DNA of 64,000 bases. It comes from Botryococcus braunii (Eukaryota; Chlorophyta; Trebouxiophyceae). Positions 45,731 to 56,045 of this stretch are shown piece by piece; position 1 is the stretch's first letter, and each line of letters begins with the position of its first letter. The DNA is taken from the NCBI GenBank assembly GCA_002005505.1, contig KV908548.1, positions 1 to 64,000 on the forward strand. Reading direction: 5' to 3'. The notes under the pieces were generated by a model. That model ran no database searches. It saw only the letters and a list, made by a program, of their open reading frames with translations, and had not been told where the DNA came from. The translations under genes and the position numbers were made by a program.

Positions 45731-47440
45731 ATGCAATTCGAATCTTTGAGACTTTTACTTGAGTTTTCAGATGACACAACAACGTTTCGGCAAAGAAAGG
45801 CCGACTCTGAGGACCTGGCAGAAAAGCGTCGTGCTTTGAACTCCGTTGGATCCGGATTGCGGAAAGAGCTTTTCGAAAACACTAACCTATCAGGACCTGT
45901 ATCTACACCAGTTCGTCAGGCTCAAGGGGCATCGGGAGCAAGTCCATAACGAAATGACACATACACCTGTTGGGCAGTCGGATTCACTGGAGGGCAGTAG
46001 CAGTTTGGGAAACTCCAATTCCGACAAGGTATATAATCAAAGCTACTTATTTTTTTCAAAAACAAACCATGAAAGCTTTCCGACACGAGACGTTTCAATG
46101 CATTGTTTTAAGTTGAATGATGATAAGTTTGCTGGTCTGCTAATTCCGAGTTTGGTTGTGCTGGTGTTTTACAGTTGGATACATAATATAATTGTTTTGT
46201 TTAAGTCTTGAAGGGTTAAGATCTTATAAGATCTAAGAAGGTCTAGACTAAAACTTGGATCGTCTATGGTTCTTTCAACGCTTACTTTGTGTCTGATGAT
46301 ATCCTGGCATGATGTTTATAATTGAAGGACAATTGCTTTCAGCTGCAGGACACTTGCTTTCGTATGTAGGTTCTCTGTGTTTGCTGTATATACAAAGAAG
46401 CTACACACGAAAGCAAGTGTCATGCAGCTGAAAGCAAATGTCCATATACGTTTGTCCAATAATTTGCTTTAGCAATGTGCATTTTCCTTGTGTTTGACTG
46501 ACTTACAGTTATGTCCCTCGATGCTTAAGCAGTTGTGAGCAGTAGCTAAAACAAGACGTGCTAATTGGCAGTCAGAGGATGCTGGAGCAGCAAAGAACCC
46601 TTGCTTTGTCTCCATAGAGGAACTCGAGCAACAAATCTCGGAAGGTATCCCACAATCACATAAACAAGAAGGGAGTTAACATATGTGCAGCGACAATTTG
46701 TGTATGATGAATATCATCTGTTGCGATGAGGTTAAAGTCGGTTTTGAAACCTTTTAAAATTTTACAGCAAATTTGCTGTACGATTTCAGTGGTGTCTTTG
46801 GTGGCCCTTGCCTCCTTTAATTGACCTGATTCCTGAAAGTGCCGGGTCTTACGATTACCTACAGATGTCGAGGCGGATCCAAACAGCATGGTGGACATAT
46901 TCAAAAGAATAATGAGGAACATGCACACCAACAACCGCCTGGCGCTGAATGTGCGGGACGTTCTTTTAGAACTCACTCGTAAGCTCGATAGTTGTAAGGA
47001 CAGAGCAGCATCGACAACACCATCGAGCACGCAGAAGGCCTTAGTGGTAAGTGTTACGGGGGAAATTTCATCGACGTCTGTCCGCATTGTTATAGACTGG
47101 CATGTCAGCAGGTTTGAAGGATACTTGATGGAAATCTCCTAATTCAGTAGAGGGCATCTGCACGCTCTGGGGAATATGTTTGATCTAAGCTGGAGTTGAC
47201 AGCAAGGGTTCCCTTAATTAAACTGCCTTACATATTTAGCGTAATTAAGCTTACTATGTAGAACTTATCTGATTCCTGCCCGATTGATGATGTAGCCACA
47301 ACACGTCATGGCGAGAGTGATCCACAAGGCCGCACCACAGACTGGATTCTATTATGATCAAGAAGCGTATAAAAACATCATCTTAGAAGCCAAGGCCTCA
47401 GCAAATGTGGAAGAGATTGTATCTTATGAAGACGAGGTTC
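45731..47440 (+). CDS. Tentative multi-exon gene divergent from the transposase-like gene
   Basis: No family recognised. Coding-looking pieces with splice-like borders on the plus strand: a first exon from ATG 45731 (M-Q-F-E-S-L-R-L-L-L), frame uncertain after about 45890; a piece ending NSNSDK before GTATAT at 46029; one of about 33 codons ending ELEQQISE before GTATCC near 46645; one from ATCTACAG about 46865 (DPNSMVDIFKRIMRNMH) to a GTAAGT at about 47046; and one near 47305-47440 (FYYDQEAYKNIILEAKA) ending CAG-GTGACT. The Gyp2 LTR starts 75 bp later, so the 3' end may be cut off. It may be the accessory gene of the same DNA transposon, or a host gene. Confidence 0.4.
46327..46443. repeat. 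43-bp near-perfect inverted repeat with 31-nt loop
   Basis: Arms 46327-46369 and 46401-46443 pair over 43 bp with three mismatches by eye (GGACAATTGCTTTCAGC… against GGACATTTGCTTTCAGC… on the other strand). It lies in a probable intron of the plus-strand gene. It could be a foldback MITE or a hairpin-RNA precursor. A diverged single arm starts at 56777. Confidence 0.85.
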
Positions 47441-47515
47441 AGGTGACTCATATATAAAGATTATAACCATGCGCATGGTTTGTCAAATGTACATATATAT
47501 GTTATAATTGATCAG

Positions 47516-47931
47516 TGTCCTACAATAGTTATTTCCACCAAGCAACTATAGTATAAAGTGTGAATGTGCCCAAAGTTCTGTAGACGGTGTGTTCCAACCA
47601 TGTTGTCCAATTGTGGACTCACCGAAAAGTAACGTTCCATATTGTAGTACTCAGCAATGCAAGGGAAGAGAAAGGGAATAATAGTTGAGACACGGAGCTC
47701 GTTACAAGTAAGATTACTCTCTGAGTCAGTAATCCATGCCCAATGCCATAGCATGGCGCCCTACTTCCCTCCATAGGCTCGGGCGAGTACCCCCCCCGAT
47801 AGGAGGTACATAGGAGCCAGCTAGGAATATCCCGCCAAGAGCCGGTGGAGCACTTGTAACGGGTAACGAGTAGAATCCCCACATGTCACAGGCGGAAGCT
47901 ATGACTACAGCAATACGAGGAGACCGTTACA
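47516..47931 (-). mobile_element. Gyp2 3' LTR
   Basis: On the minus strand it starts TGTAACGGTC after the purine run and probably ends TAGGACA, with TGT/ACA ends. The lower boundary rests only on that rule, because no second LTR is in the window. The first seven bases, TGTAACG, match Gyp3 and TRIM-2. Confidence 0.65.
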
Positions 47932-47955
47932 TCTCCCCCCCCCCCCTTAAGTCGC

Positions 47956-48439
47956 GTCCCCTTTTCGGTAACTGCCTGAAATGGGCACTAACGGGATACA
48001 AATAACAGTACGACTGAAGCTGTACATGTCCCATACCATGACAACCTAGCCAGGGACTTGTGAATGCGACATGTCTACACGTGCACGGCACGTTCACGTG
48101 CACGGTGCTGTAATTAGTTAGCCACCGAGGGAAATCAGTAAGGGAACGACCCTTACTGCCATGACACTGGGTTAAGTTACTGGGGTGTACTACTCCTACA
48201 CAACCAGGGCTTCAGCCCACTTCAGTCCGGAATTTCCCATTTGGGTGATCTCCTGAAGTGCTGCGAGCCAAATAAAGATGGTGCGCTTCCATCTTGGTTC
48301 ACCTTGGGAACCATGTTATGCCCCACATTTGGGCATGCGAGCGTGGATTTGATCAGGATCCACGCTGAGTCTGGGTTGTCCGTGCTGCAGGAACGACGGC
48401 GTCCCGTGATGTCCCTGGTCACGTGCCAACCCAAGGTCA

Positions 48440-48474
<35 letters not shown>

Positions 48475-48552
48475 GACTCGGCAACGTTTGCCAAATCCTT
48501 GAGACACACAGAGAGGGTCCCCAGTAAGGATTCCCGGATGCCCTTGGATGCC
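47956..48552 (-). other. Gyp2 noncoding 3' region with a 32-nt T run
   Basis: No conserved domain. It contains an uninterrupted T32 at 48442-48473 (A32 on the element strand), which may be a retroposed insertion or a slippage tract. Frames crossing it give poly-Phe or poly-Lys and are not credible. Confidence 0.6.
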
Positions 48553-49332
48553 CTAGCCCTCCCAGCTATCAAGCCCGTGAGAGAGTTTGTAGGGTGACAA
48601 AAGGCTATCACAAGTACCTACCAAGTTGCTCTCTGGCTCCCAAGAGTTATGCTCTGCGCCATATCCTTCCCATTTGATGAGGTGTTTGAAAGTAGGTTTC
48701 CCTTTCCTACTCCCGGTTTTCATGTGGGCCAAGATGGCCTCAACCTCATAATTAACTTCCCCATCAATGATAAGTGGCAAGGGAGGAGGGGGGTTCCGTC
48801 CCGGAACGTACTTCCGCAAGGAAGGTACATGTATAACATTGTGCCATTTCACATGGGATGGAAAGGAGAGCTTGTAGGCAACAGGGCTGATGACTTTGAC
48901 AATTGAGAAAGGGCCAATCCACTTGGGTAGCAATTTTCTGCACAGTGTGGATTTGAGGCCAGCGTTTCGGGTCGAAAACAACACTTTATCACCCACAGCA
49001 AAAGAAATGTCCCGTCTGCCCTTATTGTAATGTTTTTGCTGTGCCTCTTGTGCTAAAGCAATATGCTTCTTTGCATTCTCCCAAGCGACAACTCTGTCTT
49101 GGGCGGCTTTCAACAATATGTTTGCATCATGCAAATGAGAGGCTAGCAGGGCAGAAGTGCCAGGAGCACTAGGGGGACTTGGCAGATCGTTTGCTAATGA
49201 CCCGGGGACTCGGGGATGCCTGCCAAAATTGACAAAGAAGGGTGTCGATTTGATGCTGTGTTGGTATGCGTTATTGATTGCAAGTTGCGCTGCAGGGATA
49301 AAGGTGTCCCAGTCAGAACCCCTTGGGGACAC
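48553..49332 (-). CDS. Gyp2 integrase C-terminal region with chromodomain (partial)
   Basis: An open frame of about 259 codons, the 3' end of pol. It begins after the catalytic core (DWDTFIPAAQLAINNAYQHS), continues through the GPY/F module (LLPKWIGPFSIVKVISPVAYKL), and ends in a well-formed chromodomain near residues 193-245 (YEVEAILAH, then HLIKWEGYGAEHNSWEPESNL). Chromodomains in this position direct integration to particular chromatin marks in chromoviruses. The upstream frame is disrupted by the inverted duplication at 49328-49362 and by small deletions in the YHPQTD motif (about 49395-49420). Confidence 0.85.
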   Translation of the reverse strand: MSPRGSDWDTFIPAAQLAINNAYQHSIKSTPFFVNFGRHPRVPGSLANDLPSPPSAPGTSALLASHLHDANILLKAAQDRVVAWENAKKHIALAQEAQQKHYNKGRRDISFAVGDKVLFSTRNAGLKSTLCRKLLPKWIGPFSIVKVISPVAYKLSFPSHVKWHNVIHVPSLRKYVPGRNPPPPLPLIIDGEVNYEVEAILAHMKTGSRKGKPTFKHLIKWEGYGAEHNSWEPESNLVGTCDSLLSPYKLSHGLDSWEG

Positions 49333-49362
49333 TTTGTGAACCCCTTGGGTTCACAAAGTGTC
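49328..49362. repeat. 16-bp perfect inverted repeat in Gyp2 integrase
   Basis: GACACTTTGTGAACCC and its exact complement are separated by CTT. CCAAGGGGTTC occurs twice on the element strand, so the hairpin looks like a small template-switch insertion into the integrase frame. Confidence 0.85.
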
Positions 49363-49458
49363 TTAGCATGTCTTCCACTACCCTATTCATGCGTTCGGTT
49401 TGTCATCCGTCTGAGGATGGTAAGGTGAGGACATGCACTGTTTGATCCCAATGGATTT

Positions 49459-50182
49459 TGTACAATTCTGAACTCGGCGTTTCCTGTATGTCCCGGCACG
49501 AAGGGTGTTTAGCTCGGTTGGATCTCTTGCTGTGTGTCGAGAAGCAAGCAGAGTCCGACTGTGAATCGACACTTGAGGCAACTGATCAGAGATAAGCACC
49601 CGGAGTGCTCTTTCAGTCCCAAACAAGTCATTACATTGCTTCTTGCTTTCTCTCACTACTCAGGAATTCAAACTACCTATTCTACATATCGCCAGATAGT
49701 TCGCATTACCGTTGTTCGATGAGTCAAGCATTAGCAATATTCTAATACTCTTATCTAGACCTCTTCCTAATCAACCGTTCCTGATTGTCGTCTCATATTA
49801 CTGCACTTTACCTGTATGTCCCGGCACGAAGGGTGTTTAGCTCGGTTGGATCTCTTGCTGTGTGTCGAGAAGCAAGCAGAGTCCGACTGTGAATAGACAC
49901 TTCAGGCAACTGATCAGAGATAAGCACCCGGAGTGCTCTTTCAGTCCCAAACAAGTGTCTAGCCCTTCATGCCGGCTGCATATATCCTTCTTGCAAGACC
50001 GCGTAGAATTACCTCACGCTATTTAATCTAAGTGGAATTAGTCTAGATCAATTATGGCAGAACTCTAGAGTTCTGCCATTCATTACTCAACCTACTAATT
50101 GTTCTCTGTGATCCTTCAGGAAAAACAGGCCACTATTACTCTTCTGAGGGAAAGTCACTCATGTTCTTTTACTATTATAACA
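49459..50182 (-). mobile_element. Cop2 3' LTR
   Basis: Contains an internal direct repeat of about 150 bp (49478-49628 and 49808-49958), comparable to the Cop1 LTR duplication and sharing CACCCGGAGTGCT and CCCAAACAAGT with it. A 26-bp perfect palindrome lies at 50054-50079 (ATGGCAGAACTCT and its mirror). Confidence 0.88.
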
Positions 50183-53100
50183 CTTCCCCTTGACTTTTCC
50201 TAACAAAAACTTGGCCAGTCCCAGAGCCTCACGATGCCCCTGAAATACTTGCCTTGTTAAAGGCTTTGTGAATATATCCGCCACATTCCTCGCAGAGGGA
50301 ACGTATTTCACATCAACTTGACCTAGTGCAATAGCCTCCCGCGCAAAGTGGAAGCTGATAGCAATATGCTTAGTGTGCTTAGAGAACACTGGATTTCTGA
50401 GATGATTGATGCATCCCTGATTATCACAGTGAATCTTGACAATCCATGGGGATATCCCAATTTCCTCAAGAAACCCCTTCATCCAATTGGCCTCTTTGAC
50501 AGCTGCACTTGCCGCCATGAACTCAGCTTCTACAGTGGATGTGGCAACTGCAGACTGCTTCTTGCTCCCCCAAACTACAGCTCCACCAAACACTCGGATG
50601 ACATACCCTGTAGTGGAAAACCGATGATCTTGGTCCCCACCATAATCTGCATCAACAAAACCCTCTAGCTCTGTGTCCTTCCCTCCAAGGACCAAAACGA
50701 GATCTCTGGTTGCCTTAAGATATTTCAACACTCTCATGGCTTCATTCCAGTGAGCAGTAGTAGGGGTATTCCTGTACCTGGAAAGCACTCCCACAGCCTG
50801 TGAAATATCAGGCCTAGTGGTATTTGCAATGTACAACAGTGACCCAACCAGTTCACAGTACCTGTGTCCTGGTGGCAGAGGGCTCCCAGCACCAATGCTG
50901 TCACTGTTGTCCTTGGACATAGGCCTCTGTGTGGCTACAAAATCTTTAGTCATAGGGGTGTCAAGTCCCACAGACTCCAGATCCAGCCCAAATTTCTCAA
51001 CCAGTGCATCAATCTTAGGGATGCAGCTCAAAGAAATTAGCCCTTTATCCCTATCTCTCATCACTTGGCAGCCCAAAAAATCTTTTACCTCTCCCAAATC
51101 ATGAATGGTGAACTCTTGCTTGAGCAAACCCTTCACTCTCTCAATCTCTCCCATGCCGTTGGAAACTATCAGCAGATCATCAACATAAATCAACACAAAT
51201 GACTTTCCTCCATCTACTGAACACTTCACATATACACCAGCATCACTCTTGCACACTTCATAGCCCATGGTGTGCAGCTTCTCATTAAGGGTCTTATGCC
51301 ATGCCCTTGGTGCTTGCTTCAGGCCATACAATGCCTTCTTCAAGCGACACACTGTGTTACCATCCCCATTTTCAAACCCAGGAGGTTGTGTGACATAAAC
51401 CTCCTCCTCTAATTCTCCATTTAGGAAAGCAGTCTTGACATCCACCTGGTGAATTTCAAGACCTTCTTGTGCAGCAACTGACAGTAAAGCTCTCCTAGAT
51501 CCATAACTGCTAGTTGGTGCAAAGACCTCCATGACATCTACTCCAGGAATTTGCCTGCATCCTTGAGCCACCAGCCTAGCCTTGAACCTCAGCACATTGC
51601 CATGGGCATCCATTTTCACTGAAAAAATCCAATGAACTGGAATTACTTTATGGCCACGAGGTCAAGGGATATACTCCATGACCTCGTGGGCATCTAAAGA
51701 ATTCTGCTCCTCTTGCATAGCAGCCTTCCAATATTCCCACTGTGGGGACTTCTGTGCCTCCTTCAAACTGGAAGGCACACTAATTTTCCCAAACCGCACC
51801 CCTGTGTGCTTCCCCTGATCTGGCTTACTCTCACTCTCTCTTTCACCCACTACTCTTTCGCTGAATGTCGCCGCACTGCACACGGGTGCAGTTTCTGATT
51901 TTCCTCGCTGCTCTCTCTCTCTCTCTGAGACTCACAGTTTGCCCTTTCGAGCTTACTGCTTCGCACCCTCACATCATCCTCCCAGACACAGGTACCTCTC
52001 GGAAAGCTCTTGTAATCAGGCAAATTAGCACACTGTCCAAGCTTCCGATTCACCTCCTCATTCACACTCTTACATGACTGACGCTGTTCAGTCTCATCAG
52101 AGCTCTCACAGGCAATTGAACCACTCTGCACAGCTTGGGCACTTGGTCTGTCTTAGTGTTGTGCCCATGTCTCTCTCTCTCTCTGTCTGCTCCCCACCAA
52201 ACATGAGCGCTGGGGCGCAGGCCTAGCAGCACGCTCACAAGCATCGCCCAAACTGGTGTGGCTGGCACCACATTGTCCTTGGGCATCACAGATAGAACTC
52301 ACGTCTCTAACATTTCCCTCAGGCACTGAACAGGTCCCACCCATGCATCTCAGCTCACTCGGACCATCTTCAGTCTGTTTAGAGACTGTCCCCCTCTCAT
52401 CACTCACAATTGAAACAAGTCTCTCTAGCACCTGACCCAAATCCTGCACTTCCCCTGGTCCCTGTGACTTAATGTCACCTTCAGTCAGCCCCTCTCTCTC
52501 ACAACTCTCTCCCTTATCCTGTGCCAGCAAGATTTCTCGAGCAGCAGCTCGTTGCTCATAGCGTTGAGCCCGAGACAGTCCATCCAGAGGTGGAATTGCA
52601 GTCGCAGGAGGAGTATTCCGGAGTGACTGCTGTGCTCGCTCCAGGGTCCGTTGATGCTGCCCACTATCAGAGCTTCCTCGCGCAAGTTGCTGAAGTGTTT
52701 CCAGTACTCCGGACTGGTCCAGATCCAGCCGAAGTGGTTCCTCACTTGGTCCAGGAGCATTTTCTGGAGTGCCCTTCTCTTGGGAAGGCTTTCCCTGACT
52801 TGCAGGCTCGGTTGCAGCCTGATCAGGGGGTCCTGGGAGGGTGCTGTCAGGTCTGCCGCTGGGGCAGGGAGCGCTGATAGCCTGATTCCGAGTGCTGCAC
52901 TGAGGTGAAGGAGCTGCCGGGTAGCTGAGGTGCTGTTGGGCTGGCAAACCTTCAGGATATGAGAACTGATGTGGCTGGTCAGGGTGAATGGACATTCCCA
53001 CCCGAGAGGCTCCTCGGATGTGTTCCACAAATTGGACATCTCTGCTCTCTCTCCAGACTCCCCCTCCCAGATAAATACGATATGCCTTGGACACCGGGGA

Positions 53101-55437
53101 ATAACCAGTGAACATGCTAGGCACAGCCTTTGGTGCAAATGCCCCCCTCTGTTGATCAGGCACATGCACAAATGCCAGGCATCCCCAAGTACGAAGAAGT
53201 GATACGTCTGGTTTGTATCCCATGAATAATTCACAGGGAGTGAGAGGCCTGCCTGTACTGGGTCCCATGTTCAGGAGGATGCAGGCTGTCTCTAGGGCCT
53301 CTTTCCACATGACTGGACTGGCACCTGCAAAGTTGAGGAGGGTTCTGGTTCGCTCCTTCAAGGTCCTGTTGGCTCGCTCTGCAATCCCGTTCTGCTGAGG
53401 AGTATAGGGTGCAGACATCTCCAGCTTAGTGCCCTGAGACACACAGAACTCCTTGAATCTGGAATTAATAAATTCTGTGCCTCTGTCACACCGAATGCAC
53501 TTGACAGTGGTCCCTCTTTCTGTCTGCCAAAATAGAATCAGGTCCCGGATAACTGAGGCAATGACATCCTTTGACTTTACTGGTAGGACAGCTTTCCATC
53601 CAGATGCCTCATCAGTTACAGTCACCCAAAAACGTTCCCCAGAGATTGCTGCTGGTGAAATGGGGCCCACAGTGTCAATATGAATTCTGTCAAGGGGGTT
53701 CACTGCGGGTCTAGAGCTTTCGCCAAAGGAAGGACGAGCATGCTTCCCCTCAATGCAAGCTTCACAATATTTGGGGCAATTCTCACAGGGGGAAAGGTGA
53801 GTGTCCAGGCCAGTGACCAGTTGCTCAGTGGACAGGCGGTGCATCCATGGTTCTCCTGGGTGTCCCATTCGACTGTGCCACAAAAAACGTTTGGCACAGT
53901 CATGCTTCTGGCTTCTGGCCTGTCTCTTCTTCAAAGCAGCTGTTACTGGACAAGGAGACTTATTTGCAGTCACTGGCAGACAGTTGTGGATATAGTACAG
54001 GCCATTCTCTGAGTGCACAGACATTTTCCACCCATTTGGACCAGACACAGCTGTAAATGCTCCCACTCTGTCTGTGACGAAGCATGCTCCATCACGAAGC
54101 GCAGCAGATACTGACAGGATATTAGTTGTGGCCGAGGGAACACACTGAACATGGTGAAGCCACAGTGGAATGTGCTGAGGGGAAATGAGACACACTGATC
54201 CAGTTGCAATAATTCCTCCTGTGGCATCTGATGTGGCTAGATGGAGAGGGATAGGGTTGGCATGTATGGTAGGGGCATACAGCAGGTCCAGACTGTTAAC
54301 CAAATGGACTGAGGCTCCACTATCCACTAGCCAGGACTGTTTGGACTGTTTGTTGTGAGCAGCATCCAGCACATTATAGGACACCACGTATGGCGTACCT
54401 TCAGAGGGAGGTGAGGGAGGACCAGGAGGTGGGTGCAGCAGTGGGAAAGCTCCAGCTCCAGGGAAAGCATGCTGTACCGAGGGGGGAGGCTGAGGGACTC
54501 CAGGGAATTGTCCTGGAGGCCACATGCCAGCCAGCTGCTGTACTGCTGCCACCACGTTCCTCTGGGTCTCTGCATCTCTCTGTCTCTTGCGGCAGTCTCT
54601 CCAAAAGTGCCCCTTTTTGTGGCAATAGTTGCAAGTCCCCCGTACCTCCGATTTTACTTCTGAATCAGCTGGCGGCTTAGGCTGTGGCACTGCACAGGCA
54701 GCTGGAACTGGAACTGCAGCAGGTGCAGGTGGTTGGGCCAGCATGACCACAACAAGCTGGTCTCCATCATCGTTGTAACCAGAAGCTTCAGCTGTAGTGG
54801 TGATGAGGTCTGCCACCTGATCTTGTGGGTGGGCAACTGCAGTGGGAAGAAGTCCGGGAGGATTGGCCGCAGCTGGCAATCCCTGCACTATCTGAGTGGC
54901 CACATGACCATCCAGAAGGTCATGTCCATTGCGCTTCAGGCAGCCCTTGAGATTGATCATTCTGGAGACATATTGGGATATTGTTTCACCACGCTTCATG
55001 CCTTTGGCCATCTCCTTCAGCCAGTCTGCATTGGCTTGAGTGTTATACCCCCCCACAAACTTTCTGCAGATGAAAACATATGCATCATATGCTGATGGCT
55101 TGGCTGACAATTCCCCCAACCATTCTTCCGGAACTGATTCATAGATTAACAGCATAGCTACAGCATTGTGGATGGATCCAGGCATAGCTGATTGGATGGC
55201 AGGCAGGGAGCCTTTAGCACTATTTGCAGCAGTGAATGCATGATCCCACACCACGAAGTTCTGACCCTGTCTCAGTAGCTTGATGTGTACCATTACTTGG
55301 GTGGCTATGACCTTGGGAAGGATATCTCCCTCACCCCTTGACGTGCTGGGCGTGCACGGACTTCGCGTGGGAGATGAAGTAGACTCTTCCTCTGCTGACC
55401 GCGGTTCTTCACTGGTGCTGGCGCCCTTCTTAGCCAT
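50183..55437 (-). pseudogene. Cop2 gag-pol, broken by one stop and two frameshifts
   Basis: The ATG at 55437 opens a 1094-codon frame: gag, zinc knuckle CNYCHKKGHFWRDC, protease WLVDSGASVHLV, the integrase zinc domain and DDE core (CDRGTEF, ERANRTLKERTR), then the start of the variable linker. It is lost at a (CT)n run near 52170-52182. A second (CT)n run near 51911-51926 causes another shift. TGA replaces an Arg codon at 51659-51661 (MEYIP-stop-PRGHK). From 51619 a 486-codon frame carries RT with YVDD (FVLIYVDDLLIV) and RNase H (DADYGGD, CDNQG) to about 50159. Damage is light, and all catalytic motifs survive. Confidence 0.92.
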
Positions 55438-55455
55438 GCTGCTGAACTCTGGTTA

Positions 55456-55980
55456 TCAGTCGTGTGGTTCGGAGATCTTTGAGTCTCCGTCTTCGTCCTC
55501 GCTTTCTGGTTCTGTGCACCACTCCTCAGGGCTGTACCCCTTTATGCTTCCCAATAAGGAGATAAGGAAGTCTTCGTCAAACGAAGCAAGAGCCGTCTCC
55601 ACTGCGGTGTAGGCCGCCTTTTCTGCCCAGAATTCCTCCTTGTTTGGGTCTCCTATCTGCTGCAGGTGCCTTTCGAATAGTGCCCGCGTGACGAAGCCTG
55701 GGTCACCGTTGATAAAGGAACACTCCCAGGCTGTAACTTTGTAGGCAGGGTAGACTGGGAATCTTTGTTTGAACCACTGTGGCGGGTCGAGTCTGCCCTG
55801 TCCGTATGCGCGGCTGACAAAATCCTTTACAATAAATGCTCGTTCTTCAGGTGTTCTCGGTCCAGTCTCTCCACCTGCTCTCCTCAGACTGTCATAAGTA
55901 GGTGGTGGTGGAGGTGGTTGTTGTCTCAAATGTCTTGTAGAGCCTGTCGCCATACGGCCGCTCTGTCTTGTTCGTCCCAT
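55456..55980 (-). CDS. Cop2 ORF0, homologue of Cop1 ORF0
   Basis: A 174-residue frame from ATG 55980 (M-G-R-T-R-Q-S-G-R), ending in tandem stops TGA TAA 18 nt before the gag ATG. It aligns with Cop1 ORF0 along its length: basic start, then PEERAFIVKDFV, FPVYPAYKVTAWECSF, DPGFVTRALFERH, and an acidic tail (EPESEDEDGDSK). Most positions differ, yet length, Pro/aromatic anchors and charge layout are kept. It has an added poly-Pro stretch near residue 22. No known domain. An upstream in-frame extension to 56211 lies in the LTR and lacks support. Confidence 0.78.
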   Translation of the reverse strand: MGRTRQSGRMATGSTRHLRQQPPPPPPTYDSLRRAGGETGPRTPEERAFIVKDFVSRAYGQGRLDPPQWFKQRFPVYPAYKVTAWECSFINGDPGFVTRALFERHLQQIGDPNKEEFWAEKAAYTAVETALASFDEDFLISLLGSIKGYSPEEWCTEPESEDEDGDSKISEPHD

Positions 55981-56030
55981 CGTAGCTCCTTGTGCTCGGA
56001 TTCCACATCTCAAGAGCTCAGCATAGAGTT

Positions 56031-56045
56031 GGTGGGCCCATAACC
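56031..56045 (-). promoter_or_regulatory. Cop2 primer site (half-tRNA type)
   Basis: On the minus strand GGTTATGGGCCCACC directly follows the LTR end TTGTACA. It is the same initiator-Met anticodon-arm complement as in Cop1. Confidence 0.8.

Larger units (their letters stand above)
47516..49458 (-). mobile_element. Gyp2, 3' part of a chromodomain gypsy element
   Basis: Minus strand. The integrase end and chromodomain (49332-48553) are followed by about 600 bp of noncoding sequence, a G-rich polypurine tract (complement of 47932-47955), and a 3' LTR of about 416 bp (47516-47931, TGTAACGG to TGTAGGACA). The element is cut at 49458 by Cop2, and its 5' part is not found on the other side of Cop2. 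Confidence 0.82.

Noticed and set aside
48241..48597. 118-codon plus-strand frame over the T32 run
   Set aside because: It includes a poly-Phe stretch from the T run and lies antisense to Gyp2 3' sequence.
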